Below are positions 22,294-34,300 of a stretch of 64,000 nt of DNA, in pieces (position 1 is the stretch's first letter; each line of letters begins with the position of its first letter). The position numbers and the translations under genes were made by a program. A model generated the notes under the pieces. That model was not told the DNA's origin and searched no databases. It saw only the letters and a program-made list of their open reading frames with translations. The DNA comes from Perkinsus chesapeaki (taxonomy: Eukaryota; Perkinsozoa; Perkinsida; Perkinsidae). The stretch is taken from positions 1 to 64,000 of the forward strand of contig JAAPAO010000074.1 in NCBI GenBank assembly GCA_013115145.1, given 5' to 3'.

Positions 22294-23078
22294 ATGTTAT
22301 TCGTCGTCATCCTTGCCTTACCTCTGATCACCATAGCCAGCGATTTGCCTCACGAGAGCCATCATTGTACTGCTGTAAATCCGGACAGTATGACATGCCT
22401 TTCATTGGACGCAAGTGATGTGGCAGTGTTAACTGAGGCTACAGCAACTGACCGTACATCCCAAAGTTGGGGACCACTTACGCGTAGATATGGGAGATAT
22501 TACAAATCTGCTAGTGAACGCTTTTCTATGGAGCATGATTTGATCAGTGCAGAGATGCAGGTAGATGGACAGCCAAGCATCTTATTGGCAGCAGTGGAGC
22601 ACAAATCACCCAAATCACTCGCCGACCTGACTTCTATCTTCTCAATGAATCAACCTAACTGCACGATCGAGCTTAGTCCCTTGAAACCATACAGTGCTCG
22701 TGTACATTGGAATGGGCATATCTACAGCGGTACAGTATCAAAAGAATATCCGTATACTATAACTTGGGCTAACGGTGAAGGTGTTGGACTCTTGCTTGAG
22801 CTGCCTGAGTGGTATAATGTATTGAAGCCTGAATCTAGTAATCCTTATTTCATACTTGCTGAGTACAGGCCCACAGGAGGTACACCACAACGGGTTCTGA
22901 TGCGTCATGCGTAAGTCTTGTTCGTGGCTTCATTCATTTATAGTCCTTTCTATTTCAGGGGAAAGTATTGGACTGATGACCGACTAAGAAGATGGTGAGT
23001 TGACTTTTCCTGTAGTATGCTGCTACTCGCTCTTTTAGGGTAGAGGATGTCAACAAGCATGAACCGTATCCCGTCTAG
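22294..23078 (+). CDS. Secreted protein, tandem family member 3
   Basis: Exons 22294-22910, 22959-22994 and 23039-23078; intron positions and phases match members 1 and 2. The signal peptide is MLFVVILALPLITIAS. Conserved blocks are HESHHC, CLSLD, SWGPLTRRYGRYY, SIFSMNQPNC, YPYTITW and AEYRP. The cysteine just before SWGPL in the other two is Ser here (TSQSWGPL), so the disulfide pattern may differ. Exon 2 is KYWTDDRLRRW and exon 3 VEDVNKHEPYPV, giving a shorter C terminus. Function unknown. Confidence 0.75.
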
Positions 23079-23867
23079 TTACCGGTGTTCATCCGACCTT
23101 AGAGAGCTTAATCGAGACGATACAGTTGTCTTTAGTGCGTTGTGACTAGTCTACACTGTAGACTCTACACTCATACTTAACACTTTTACTATATCATGTG
23201 CCTCGTGCTGTAATCTGACCTTTTTTCGGTTGTTATTGTAGTTATTTACAAGCTGCTGCTCCTGCTGCCGTGGTATGTTATTTGTTGCTAACTCGTTGTT
23301 TTGTTCCTAGTTGTTGGTAACAACTTACAGTTCTGGGCATTGTCCAGTGCAAAAGTGACAGTCATACTTTCAACTGAGCCGTAACGAGTGACTACTAACC
23401 AGTAGACTACTCTTGTTAGAGAGAAGCCTACTATCGAAGCTAGAATATCGATAACCCACCATGTACTCAGTCTTCCAATAACAAACACCTATCTTCAGCA
23501 GCCGAGTTGACTACCGATAACGGGAAACCAAAACGACCGACACTGTACTGTAGCATACCGCGTGCCCTATGAGAGTTGGCCGCACTGACATTGTCCACTC
23601 CTGGATTTACTCAATACCATATGGAGAGGAATGATAGAGATAATCGTACAGCAGAGGAGGACATAAATGCTATAATGGCTTTGGTGGCACGGAAATAAAA
23701 GTTACAGGCAAATTAATGCATTCATCGATGGTCTCGTGCGAACTTGAACGGTCACCTGATGAGAGTGATGATGGCCTTCGACACTCGTGCCACAACTAGT
23801 GAAGTCGCCTATGCACAGGAGAATGGGAAGTGGGAAACAGTTAACCCGAAGCCCGGACAAGAGGCCT
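23079..23867. other. Convergent intergenic spacer
   Basis: Between the 3' ends of two converging genes. Short frames here (for example 23744-23965 plus) are mostly antisense to the last exon of the next gene or unmatched. No RNA gene seen. Confidence 0.4.
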
Positions 23868-24608
23868 TTAACGGGATGCGCCGTTCCGTCCCGGCGTCTC
23901 TAGATCACAACCCGATGGCTTACTCTCATTCTCCCCCTCATCCCCCTGGTCTTCTATATACTTGACATCCTCCTCATCACTTGATGCACTCGAGACGCCC
24001 TCATCACTTCCCTCTTCATATTCTTCAAGCAATAGGGATGAAGCTGAAAAAGAGCCTCCGAGTGGAATATTCCGACTGGTAAGGCTCCTTAAGCCCCAGG
24101 GCTCCTATACGCTATACCAACACCTAACCTACTTGAGGGTGGTGAAGACTCCACCGATGCAACCTTGCTAGTGCTTCTGCGAGGTTGCCGAGATCTTGTT
24201 CGACGTCTGTTCGCTACAATCCGCGTGCCCTTATTTATCGTTGCAACCCTTGCCTCAGCTAACCTTGCTTTCTTAGACCTTTGCACTCTCTCAAACCTAA
24301 AACAGATAAGCAATAGTTTGTCTATGTTCAGTGGAATTCGCGAATTGAACCATATGTGTACTGCACGGTGGTTTCACTCGCTCAAGGCGAAGTGAGCATT
24401 TTTACTCTCTCTCCTCTTCATCAGACTTCTTCTCTTTAAGTCTCTGTAGCCACCTCTGTCGTCGCTGCTCTTGCTGTAGCCATACCGACTCCTCAGCCTT
24501 CTTCACTGCTATGACATCCTCGTTGGAGAATGAATTCGATGCCGTCGAGGAGGATGGTTGCTCTTCGGTCGCTCGAGATGAGAAGGTTGAATCAGCTGCC
24601 TCATCCAT
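23868..24608 (-). CDS. Unknown charged, probably nuclear protein
   Basis: The Met at 24608 opens MDEAADSTFSSRATEEQPSS, then a Gln/Arg/Glu helix (WLQQEQRRQRWLQRLKEKK). A splice (intron about 24410-24300) joins RFERVQRSKKARLAEARV and a very basic stretch (NRRRTRSRQPRR), which could act as a nuclear localisation signal. Later exons are acidic (EEYEEGSDEGVSSASSDEED; YIEDQGDEGENESKPSG) and end at 23868. The basic-then-acidic layout is like histone- or chromatin-binding proteins, but no family is recognised. Exon joins were inferred from GT-AG sites and frame. Confidence 0.5.
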
Positions 24609-24724
24609 TTAACTGACCACATCTGAGTTATTTTCTTTGTTTCTACTTCAGTACTCCTCCACGTTACTCTATCACACAACAACCCCTTTAAAATGGACAA
24701 CATATATCTTTACAACATTAAGGC

Positions 24725-25462
24725 TCATGGAGCATAAGGCTGCTGCTGCTGTTTTTGCTGTACCACCACCACACGTGAACTCTTTATCATTGCACTCATA
24801 TCCTCAGTGCGGGCTAGTATCTCATCGATGCTTAAACGGCTGAACTTTATCTGCTGTAATCGTTTCTCGGTGTCTTCTATGATTGCTAGGTTTGGTTGGA
24901 ATCTGACGGCAACATGCTACTCCTTCTATGTCTTTCTCATATCTTACGAACTCTCCTTCCTTCTTTCCCTTCTTTCACTGTACCGTTTCTTCCTGTAACT
25001 CCTCGGTGTTGTAAAAGCTGATCGTGCCGTCGTCAAAGGCGTACCGCTTTCTGCACGGTCTCCCTCCTTATACTTTACCCCATCCCTTGCCGAATGGGCT
25101 ACACTCCACCCTTCTTGGGCAGGTGCGATAGGGAGAGACCTGAGCCGAAGTTCGGACCCATCACTCAAGCTAGTAGCTTACGGTATAGCATCATCTCTGG
25201 TCAATGCTCGATGGCCAGGAGATCCCCTGGTATCATGCAAAGAAGGCCCATCCCTATTACGATTGCATGCACTGCTGCTGCCCCCATCCCTAGTAGAGCC
25301 ATAACCCTCCTCCTCCTCCTTCTCCTCCTGTTGGGTTGGGTAGGGGGGCTTCCTATTAGGATAATAGCACCATGAGAGCTGACCTCCCATAAATAATTGA
25401 CAAATAAAGCTGTAGACTAAGAGCCAACGACAAGACCCCCCACGTGGTGGACAACAAAACAT
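24725..25462 (-). CDS. Unknown protein, Arg/Ser and Gln-rich
   Basis: Minus-strand exons read a polar segment with an acidic run (QQEEKEEEEGYGSTRDGG), then SDGSELRLRSLPIAPAQEGW, a basic run (SYRKKRYSERRERRKESS), and finally a helical segment (IIEDTEKRLQQIKFSRLSI, EILARTEDMSAMIKSS) with a QQKQQQQ tail before the stop at 24725-24727. The join between the first two parts would need an 18-nt intron (25164-25181), and the join to the last part was not resolved, so the gene model is provisional. It starts just downstream of the EF-hand-like gene. No family recognised. Confidence 0.4.
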
Positions 25463-25507
25463 GCCTTGTAGTGCTGCTGCTGTAGGTGGTGGTGGTGAAG
25501 CACCTTG

Positions 25508-27251
25508 TTAAGGTATAAGCTTACAACAGTATCGCATGAGTGTCTCACTAAGCATGACTTCCCCTGCGTCAGAGGGGGTAATGGATTTATCAGGAGATGA
25601 CGATGTTGTTGAGGGCAGTGGTAACGGCGGTATTTGAGGTAGATGCTGCTCTGTAGAGGTCTTGGATGCATCAAGGGGACTCTTAGTCTGAAAAGCAAAA
25701 ATACTCGACATCAACAGAAGACATTCTACTAACCTCAGAAGAATCTTTAACATCGCCACTAGTTGACTTAAGGGCCTCTGGTATCTGCATTGCTGAGAGA
25801 GCTTTGGCATGTCTGGATTTCCACAGCTGTTCGCTCGATGCTTTCACCGATCTTGGTGTGGGATAGGCACACGCCACCAGGCCCTCCGGTAGTATCATAT
25901 CGATGAAGTCATCACAAGTGAATAACACTTTACTAGCATCCTTGGTAAGAGCCTCCCTACCCTTCAATCTCACCAATACACGGTCCAGGTCAGCCATGTC
26001 ATCCAAAGCTTCAGAGAAGAAGCTCCTAAGCTGCCTTAGGTCGACTACTCCTTTATTACTATTGTCTATCATTCCAAACAACCACCTCAATTCCATTAGC
26101 CTTTCTAATGATATCTCCACCCCTTCCTGTCCTTCCCTAGATGCCCCCATACCCGGGCTAGACCCCCTACTTCTCCGACCAGCGAAGCTATTAACAGCCC
26201 TCTGTGCCGCAGTGAGCCGCTGGAACCGGGCTCTTACACCTAAAATGCCAGACCGTCCAGGAGCTGCCTCCTGCTGAGCGGCCGTCCTTTCTGCCTCCAA
26301 CTTCCTATAATAAGCTGCGTACTCCTTTATGAGGCCATCTATTGCTGGTTCTGACCAATTAGGCAGTAGGATCTTCAACACGTCTTTAAAGCCAACATAT
26401 GCTTTAAGCCTTTCCTCTGTTACATGGGATAGGATATAACGATGGGCGTGCAATAGAAACTTGGTCTCATCGGCCTTAGCTGCCTTATGCATCCTATTAA
26501 CATAGTCTCCAAGCTTAATAAAGGCTGATTTATCAGAGTCGATCAGTCTAAAGACGTAATGAAGCTTTTCAATCTGTTCTGGTGTCATCCTAGAAGCTGA
26601 GGTATCCGAGCTAGCAAAGGCCGCTGTAGCGGATGAGTCCGTTAACTTCACCCTTCTATTACCAAATGAAATAAGTGATGTCATCTCCACTAGAGGGTGC
26701 CTATGTATCCACTCTTGCCTGGGTCCATCACTCTCATCACACAGGACCCTTATCCACTCTGCATTGCTAGTATCCATTCCTTCATGGTCCTCCTCTTCCT
26801 TAACATCTATCCCTATCATTCTTAATCCGACCTTCATCTTATTCTTATAACCCTCTACCGTAGAGGTTTCTTCTATAACTTCCTGTGAGGCGGGTATCCT
26901 ATTTAACCCTGCCAGCATGGCCACCCCGACAACAACAGCAGTAGGGTCGATACCAGCCCTCTCCAAGAACATAACCCTACTACTAACGGGCTCCACTTCA
27001 CAATGCCATACTAGTCCAGCTATCAGTTCGTCCGTATTAACCCTCCGTTTGTGGTGATTCGTATTACCTCTGGAAAGGAACTTCATACACCTTTCAGCAG
27101 CCCGTGCAGTAAGGCCAAGATGCCGGACTAGTTCGGCTTCGGTGGTCTCTGCCCTTCTCAGAGCTATATGTATCCTGGCTGCATCCATCAGTGAGTTGAC
27201 CTTCAATAAGAGGTCACCACGAGACGTCTTAGGTGGCGGAATCGATGACAT
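25508..27251 (-). CDS. EF-hand-like calcium-sensor-type protein
   Basis: The start is taken at Met 27251 (MSSIPPPKTSRGDLLLKVNS). One large exon runs to about 25730 and a short GT-AG intron of 46 nt (about 25732-25687) leads to a last exon ending at 25508. N-terminal helices are followed by an EF-hand-like unit with loop DSDKSAFIKLGD (about residues 250-265) and a second with DNSNKGVVDLRQ (about 400). Both loops lack some calcium ligands, so binding may be weak or lost. The C terminus is Ser/Pro/Thr-rich. The overall layout resembles the protein at 39591-42591. Function unknown; a structural or regulatory EF-hand protein is likely. Confidence 0.65.
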
Positions 27252-27581
27252 GAAAATAACAAAAACTATGCCCTGACTGCCGCCCACCACGACCAACGCC
27301 GCGCAAAGCCTTGAATGAAGTAACGTATTTTTCAGTGAATGTTCCAGAGACGTCTATTTGTTGTTACTGTTTTATCGTTATTATCGTGCCTCATAGATGC
27401 AAGGCCTTTGCTTCTGCCTTAACTTGTATAATATACGATGACCGCATTCACGACACCTCACGGCATCATGAGGTTTAATGTCAACATACCTAATAGGACA
27501 CTTACACTTACTAAATACTATTATTACGCTCCACATTCCCCACAGAGATATGTAACAGCAACTTGGCTTTCTAGCTCGGCA

Positions 27582-28338
27582 ATGCCACCACCGAACATAC
27601 CAGCTCCAGTAGCCTCATCCCCGCCACCGGCTGCTGCCCCTCCTGCAGGATTATCGGCTCTCTGGAATAATGAAGTGTGTTATATTATACGAACTATTTA
27701 TTACCAATACAGCGTCGAAGTCAAAACCGCCATCTCCACTTGCCATTACGATTTACGGTTGCGCACGACGACGACGACAAACGGTGCCGAACCGAGGTTG
27801 GTAATTTCGTGGCGCGCTAGAAATTCGAGCACTAGAAAAGGAGAACAACGTTCATCATCTCCCAGTGCAAAGTAGCCACTGGTTTTTATTACTAATACCT
27901 TTTGAAGATGACTACTATGGTTAGCATTAGCCGCTTGCTGGATGCCCTGGTTACTGGGGCATTTGTAGTATGCTTATCTGGACTGTCATTGTAATAGGGA
28001 ATGGTAGCGTTAATGATATTACAGCTAGAGGTGTCAGATACATTATGAGCTTATTTTACAAGTTCATAGTGGTCACTGAGAGGGCTCGTACCGGTGTATT
28101 TGGTAACTTCCTACAGAATGCCTTACCATTCAAGGTTAGTGTTACTCTTCCCTTTATTATATTATTATTTGATTAGCATAATCGTTTCGAGTATAACCTA
28201 ACACATATTCTATTATTTGGTATATTGATGACATTGTTTACATTATCACATCATAAGTATCTGGATTATCTAGAAAAAAGGGATAATAAAGGAGGGAACA
28301 AGGGGTCTGCTAAGGGAGGAAAGAAGGCGACTGAGTAA
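27582..28338 (+). CDS. Small two-helix membrane protein
   Basis: The core starts at the Met at 27907: MTTMVSISRLLDALVTGAF leads into hydrophobic VVCLSGLSLYIMSLFYKFIV, joined through an intron (about 27990-28040), then TERARTGVFGNFLQNALPFK, another intron, HNRFEYN, a second hydrophobic helix (LTHILLFGILMTLFTLSH) and a Lys/Gly-rich tail ending KKATE at 28338. An upstream proline-rich exon (MPPPNIPAPVASSPPP, 27582-27674) can be spliced in frame to the Met at 27907 through a 232-nt intron, but may be unrelated. About 110-145 residues. No family recognised; an organelle inner-membrane subunit is one possibility. Confidence 0.5.
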
Positions 28339-28440
28339 AGGATAATAACACATAATGGAGGTCTCTATTACACCACTCATTACCACTTTGAGTTGAAGGT
28401 CTTAATATCGAATAAGGCTAAGTTCAAATTTATTATCATA

Positions 28441-29273
28441 ATGTCATCTACTACTACATTGTGTAGTCTAAACCTACTAAAATCGAATCCAGCATTACTA
28501 AGGACAGGGCTTGCCTCCCTCTCAACAGCCCTCAGAGGCTTTGCTACTGCAGCCAGGACTAACAGTGATATAGAGGCCAGTGTGAAGGGGATTATTAATG
28601 ATATTAATAATAAAGAGAATCAAGATGTAATACTACTATAGGGGTTATGGTAATGCGGCTACTACCATTAGACCGGAGATGCTGACCCTTCAGCAGAGGC
28701 CAGTGTGATAGAACAGGCTAAGGCTGGTGAGGTGAAAGATCCTGTTAAACTCAACAGGGCCACGCTTGCAGAGGCAGTGAAGGCTATTCAGGTAAGGAAT
28801 ATAGGTGTAATAGTACTGGTACGGTTGTTATGTCATCAGCCCAGTCTTTATGAAAGTGCAGTAAATAATGTAGTTGGTAAACTTACACAAGTCGATGCTG
28901 TTGTTTCATCATTAGAAGGCCCATCATCTACTCTAGGTAATGCTACATTATACTCCTTCATAAGATTATCATATAGGTAATGGACGTCTGGGCCGGTATA
29001 CTCCTGGCAATGGGAAGGCTGCTGCTGTTATTACTGATACAGACGAGAGTAACCTCCTTAAAGCTGTCACTGATAGGTTAGTTCACCGTTGTCGTCAGCG
29101 CTTGAGTATCGCACTCCCTCAGTGCTATAGCGGTGGCTCTTGGATATTCCCCTGTTACTCTGTATTGCCCTGATGAGATGGCACCATTGGCTCGGGCACT
29201 AGTAGCAGGCCGAGGTGTGGTTGTAGCTACGCAGGAGGTGACACCGAAGGCCATGGAGGAGGTTGCAGTGTAG
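28441..29273 (+). CDS. Predicted mitochondrial protein, unknown function
   Basis: The N terminus (Met 28441) has a strong mitochondrial presequence appearance: Ser, Thr, Leu and Arg with no acids (NPALLRTGLASLSTALRGF followed by ATAARTN). Exons joined by GT-AG introns in consistent phase then read DIEASVKGIINDINNKENQD; SAEASVIEQAKAGEVKDPVK; TLAEAVKAIQ; SLYESAVNNVVGKLTQVDAV; GRLGRYTPGNGKAAAVITDT; and a final exon AIAVALGYSPVTLYCPDEM to the stop at 29271-29273. No family recognised. Candidate matrix or respiratory-complex accessory protein, from the targeting peptide only. Confidence 0.5.
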
Positions 29274-29282
29274 GGACGGGTT

Positions 29283-30623
29283 AAGGGGGTAGTGACGACC
29301 GTGCTATATTCAGGATTAGCTGCCCTCCAAGCTTTCCTCGGTCAAGCCTCTTCTGGGCTGATGATGACGTGACATCCCCAACCAGTAGAGTGCAGCTGTT
29401 AGGTCGAATATCTCAGGGACCAGCATGGATGAGGCTAGGACGACTCTTCAATAGGGGGGATACTACCAGCAAGTAATACCAAAGAAGAGGAGGAGGGCTC
29501 AAACGGTAGAGCTTGATAGGTACGAACTGCCACTGCTGGCCGAGGATGCTCTCACTTTCTTGGACCCAGCAAGCCAGAAGAAGTTCATGGAAGTGGTCGA
29601 TGAGACTTTGGATGTGATCAGAAGTGTAGCTGATGACTCTGGTGTGATAGAGAGATCAACGGAGAAGGATGAGGTAATGGTAGGGTAGTTGTTGGATGAA
29701 GGATTGTCAGAGTGTCAGGCGAGGGTAAGGCATTTACTGTTGGCCTCCCCAGCACCATACGATGCTTTGGTAAAGACTGCTGCATTGGAGGCTACAATGA
29801 AGGAACTATGTACCACTGACGATGAGGTGAGGGAAGACTGATAGGATGATGGTGGTGGTAAGAAGTAGTGACTTAGGACACACGGACAGTGTTACATTAT
29901 GTCTCTGTGGGTGGTGAACCACTAGTGGACCCAGCTAAGAGTTTCTGCCGCTTTACAGGAAGGAGCCTCGGATGGCAGAATATCACTCATAAGTCCTATG
30001 ATGAGCTATTAACATGGCTCAATGAGCATGGTACCATCCATATTTGTCCTCTCCCTGCACGATTGCTTTGACAGATACTCGAACACCACAGTTCTACAGT
30101 ACCGTTGAGTACAACCTTCTACCAAAGGTCTTTACTGATGCTGTTGATGTTGTGAATGACAGGTTCCCATTAGATGCGGTGCAATTATCGTAACAAATTC
30201 AGAGGTCTCCTCGGGGTAAAAGCGCCTTGTAGGTCATGGTATCTTAATGACTATCTTGCCGGAGCTGAAGTGAACCTTAATAGTGACGAGATGGTCAGAG
30301 ATATTGTAGGTGTTGGGGGTAAGGTTAATGGCTTTAAGCTGCCCTTAGACCACCAAACCACAACCGAGGAACGACATGTTCGGAGGCTTTGATGATGCCA
30401 CTGATCCCATTACTGATCTCTCTGAATTCAGTGATGAGGAATCCGATGGTGATGATGAGGCTAAGGTGAGAATGGCAGGCTGGCTTGGGGTGGTGAGTGT
30501 TCTGGTATTTAGAACGAAGAGAAGCAGTCCTCCGTGGATGAGACAGCTGATGATGTTGACATGAAGGATAAGATAATGAAAGAGTTAGATTCATTGAAAG
30601 ATACCGAGAATAAGACAGCGTAG
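29283..30623 (+). CDS. Unknown protein with acidic C-terminal tail
   Basis: Plus-strand exons with coding character: RVQLLGRISQGPAWMRLGRL (about 29390-29460); PKKRRRAQTVELDRYELPLL, which contains a possible nuclear localisation signal; ASQKKFMEVVDETLDVIRSV; GLSECQARVRHLLLASPAPY; CRFTGRSLGWQNITHKSYDE (about 29950); LNSDEMVRDI spliced to TTKPQPRNDMFGGFDDATDP; and an acidic tail (LSEFSDEESDGDDEAK; DMKDKIMKELDSLKDTENKT) with the stop at 30621-30623. The 5' end is not located and joins around 29700-30200 are uncertain; two genes cannot be excluded. No family recognised. Confidence 0.45.
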
Positions 30624-30726
30624 ATGATAGGCGCGTAGAAATTTGTTTCAAACCCAAGTTTCAGTGAAGTCACTGTCGATTGGTGTTGTTAGTGTGCAGT
30701 ACACCGGCATCAGGCATTCACTTGTG

Positions 30727-31001
30727 ATGGGTCAGGCGCCATCAGCCGTTGTGTCCAAGAGTATCGATACTTCACATCCTACCAGCCAGCCTCTACCTTG
30801 TGAAAGGGAACTTGACGTTTATTTAGAATGTGTCAAGAGGTGTGATGCTCGGTATTGATAACGATTTAAGCTGCTTGCCTCAGTACCCCTGCTAAAGAGG
30901 CCATACGATGTGAATCAGTGCGTAAACTGTACAGTCAATGTATAAAGGAACAAGAAGATGAGAAGAAAAAATCTTTGGATGTTACTGGAACCGATTGTTG
31001 A
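30727..31001 (+). CDS. Twin-CX9C (CHCH) small mitochondrial-type protein
   Basis: Two exons, 30727-30851 and 30884-31001, separated by a 32-nt GT-AG intron, give a protein of about 80 residues. It contains two exact CX9C motifs: CERELDVYLEC and CESVRKLYSQC, about 14 residues apart, the coiled-coil-helix fold that is oxidised by the Mia40 pathway in the mitochondrial intermembrane space. The N terminus MGQAPSAVV begins Met-Gly, so N-myristoylation is conceivable, as in MICOS CHCH proteins. The C terminus is Lys/Glu-rich and ends TGTDC. Candidates include MICOS subunits or respiratory assembly factors; which one cannot be decided by eye. Confidence 0.75.
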
Positions 31002-31389
31002 CTTTGTTTATATTGATGATGTTTGTTGGTCATCTTACCATCATCTTCTCATTCTATCTCTTGCAGTTTGTGTTAACTGTAGTTGAAGTGTTGTTGGACT
31101 ATTGCAAGCTACTTCTTGTTTCAATCCTTCACGAGTAAGTTGAATAATCAGACCACAATCACCTCAATGAACACAGTTGTTACTCTTTCATTATTTGGAT
31201 CCGAGCAAAGCAAGCCAATGTCCGTACTCTCGCATACTAACACCAGATGTTGTTGAGTGTGGAGAATCAGATAACTTGACAAAACGTATTGCACAGTAAC
31301 ATTTCAAACTACTACTACCGGGTAGAACTGCTAGACTACGATGGCGATGGTATAGGGGGGTTATGATGGGAAAAGGAAATATATTAAAA
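31002..31389. other. Convergent intergenic spacer
   Basis: Lies between the ends of the CHCH gene (+) and the large minus-strand gene. No gene or RNA recognised. Confidence 0.4.
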
Positions 31390-34300
31390 TCAATACACAT
31401 CAAGTATAACAATATCATCATCATCACAACAGACATCACCACCATCACCATCATCGTCCTCATTATCGTAGGTATCGCTCGCAACATCATTCACTAAATC
31501 TCTTCCAAGATCATCGGCCTCACTTGCAGAGTCATCTTCTCTATGGTGAGATTCTGGCTCAGCATCTCCAGACGGTTGGGATCTTTCTCCAACTGCGACA
31601 AGAAAGCCCTAGAGAGGCTATCGAAGGGTATCCTTCTCACCTCGTCTTAGCTTATTTCTCCGTGAATTAGCAGCCTCATCAGCATCCCTTGCTATCCCTT
31701 GTATGATGTTATGCATTGTATTGCTAACATCTCCTTCTGGCCTATGCCTCCGCACACCTCCTGATTCATTTCCAAGAGTTGGTGGCATAAGTAGTATATC
31801 GGCCTAACATCACCATACACTCAAAAAGTCCACACTACTGCTGCTGCTGCAGCTGTTGCTTACTGCAGTTGCAGAGTTCTTCAGGGTTAGCTCTCTCATC
31901 TGCTCCCTTGCTATGAACACCAACTCTGAAGCCACTTTCCTTATTGGTTTCCACGAAGCAGCTTCCTCTGGTATCCATCGTTTAACTGCTCGTCCGACTT
32001 GCAGACATCTCCTCAGAGTTGGGAGCGATCCTCCATTAGCGAGCTCATCCGTAAGAACCCTGAATTGCATGAAGCAGACTGTCAGGAGGGGGAGGGGGGC
32101 TCACCGCAGCATTTTAATTAGATCATCCTTCACAGAGTCCTTGAGGTTCTTGTTATCAGCTACCTCAGTCATGAACACCTATACTGAGGTATGGCCAACA
32201 GCAGCAGCAGCCGATGAGCTGTACTGTATCCTACTGTCTCCCAAGGTGCATCCTCCGAGCTTGCATTCATTACAGTCGTTAGAACCTTCTGAGGACCGTT
32301 GTCAGCAGTAGCCTTCTTAGAGACTGCAGCTTTGGACTAATAAATAGGAGTTAATACAAGGGCATCATCATCATCATAAAACCTACCGGCTGAGATTTAG
32401 ATCCACCTACTGCCCCAGCTGAAGGCTTCTTGCGTTGCGGTCTTCTTCCGAATCGACAATAAGAGTTAAGGCTTGACATGTGGACGCGAAGTATCCTTCC
32501 AGCCAGCCTCTTAAGCTCTTCATTCTCCTCTGGATCACTCGGGAGATCCCCAAAATCATTATCAGGCTCGGAGTCGGATTCATAATCCGCCGCTGCCCCT
32601 CCTGTTTTTGTGAAGTATAATAATATCCAATAATAGCACTTTACCGATTGAGAAGGATGATGTGTCTGCCCTGGTAGTAGATGAAGCGCCACTGGTATTT
32701 AATTCAGTAGACGGTCGACTGCCACCACCACCGCCGCCGGACCCACTGCTTGGTTGGCGGCCATCGACACTGAGATACACATGTAGCGATGAACACAGTG
32801 TTATTGAGTTACCGTCCATCTTGGGGCCGCGATCCTGCTGCTGCCCACTCATCATCATCATCATCATCGATATCATCATTTCCAGCATACTTAGCTCTCT
32901 CTTTTCGAGCTTTCTCAATCTCTTCCGCCTCTGCCTTGCTTACCTTCTTATTCCACTTCCTTAAGTTCTTCTTGATAACATTTATCTGATTAAGCCTTTA
33001 TTCCCTCCTCGCCTTTAAACCACTAACCCTCACCTTTTTCTCGAATGCCCTCTCCTTTTGATGCCTCCGCCGGGCTGTAATAAGATTTGAGTATCGTTTG
33101 TCCCGTCGACGCTCCTGCTCTGAATCATACTCAGCATTGGTGTCAGAGGACAAAGAATCGGTATCAGGATCGGTATCGTATCTGCACATATTTGCACGCA
33201 TGCACAAGTAACCGTCATGGCGGTGAGACAACACCTCTGAGCCTCAAGTTGCTCATCTTCATCGCTGTCAGCCTCATCTGGTGGATCCTCACAGGTGAGA
33301 TGTTTCCACTAATAAACAGCATTGAGTATTGGTAGCTTCTCTCATCCATATCTTACTGTATGCTTTTTCCCCTCTACTTTCTGTTGTAGTAGACCACAAT
33401 GGAATTCCTGAGGACTGTCATTCTCTACACCATGCCGTTTGGCAATGTAATAAGGAGCACGACGATACTTCCTGATTGAGGGGCATCATCCTGGTAGGAT
33501 GGATGGGAAAGCATCAGCAGCCTCACCCGCAACGATCACATCTGATCCACCAGTAATGCTTGTAGCCCTGTCTTGAATCTGCCTTTTGTGTTTGGAGATG
33601 ACGCCTGTGGACTCGAGCAAAGATCTCGCTTCTGAATCCATACCGATTTCTCCACAAAGAGGCTGAGATTGGGTGTTACCTCTGTTCATAATCAGAGAAG
33701 GCAGTGACCGAATAGCACATTTGAGCGGCTAAAGTCCGAGTCTTCTCCCACGATACCCCAGCAATCCTCTTAAACATTTTAACAGGATAATCGGTGCCAT
33801 CCTCTCCCCCATCATCCCGGTGAGAGGAGACATGATCATCGTCATCATCTGTAGTGGAAGAACTGCCACTCGACGGCCTGGAGTGGTATGGGAACTAATG
33901 CAACAGGGTCCTGTGGTACTCACCTCCTTCCTTCTTGATCATCACCGTTATTGCTGACTTTATCTTCATCATCATCCCCAACAATCAAAAGGCTACCAGC
34001 CATAATCGAGCTTAGGAACAGATGCCTCTCTCTAGTAGTGGACTGGCGTACATCCAAAATCAATGCTGGGCCTGAAAGAAGAGTAACACAAGTCTACAAC
34101 CACAGAAGTGTTACCTCTTCGACGTGCTAGCTGCTGAAAGCATTTACCGACCTCTTCTATATCAGACTCTAATAAGGGAGGTATCCTAATAAGCAAGCAG
34201 CAGCGGATGGTTAGAATGGTCTTTGGAGTGGACTCGGGCACTACGTACTTCGGTCTAAGGCATAGTGTAGATGTCCATTTAGCTTCGATATCGAACAGAA

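Noticed and set aside
31500-31620. Alternative minus-strand frame reading LEKDPNRLEMLSQNLTIEKM
   Set aside because: Looks protein-like but stops at once; the overlapping acidic frame continues in keeping with the gene's charged C terminus. Kept as an unresolved alternative, not a feature.
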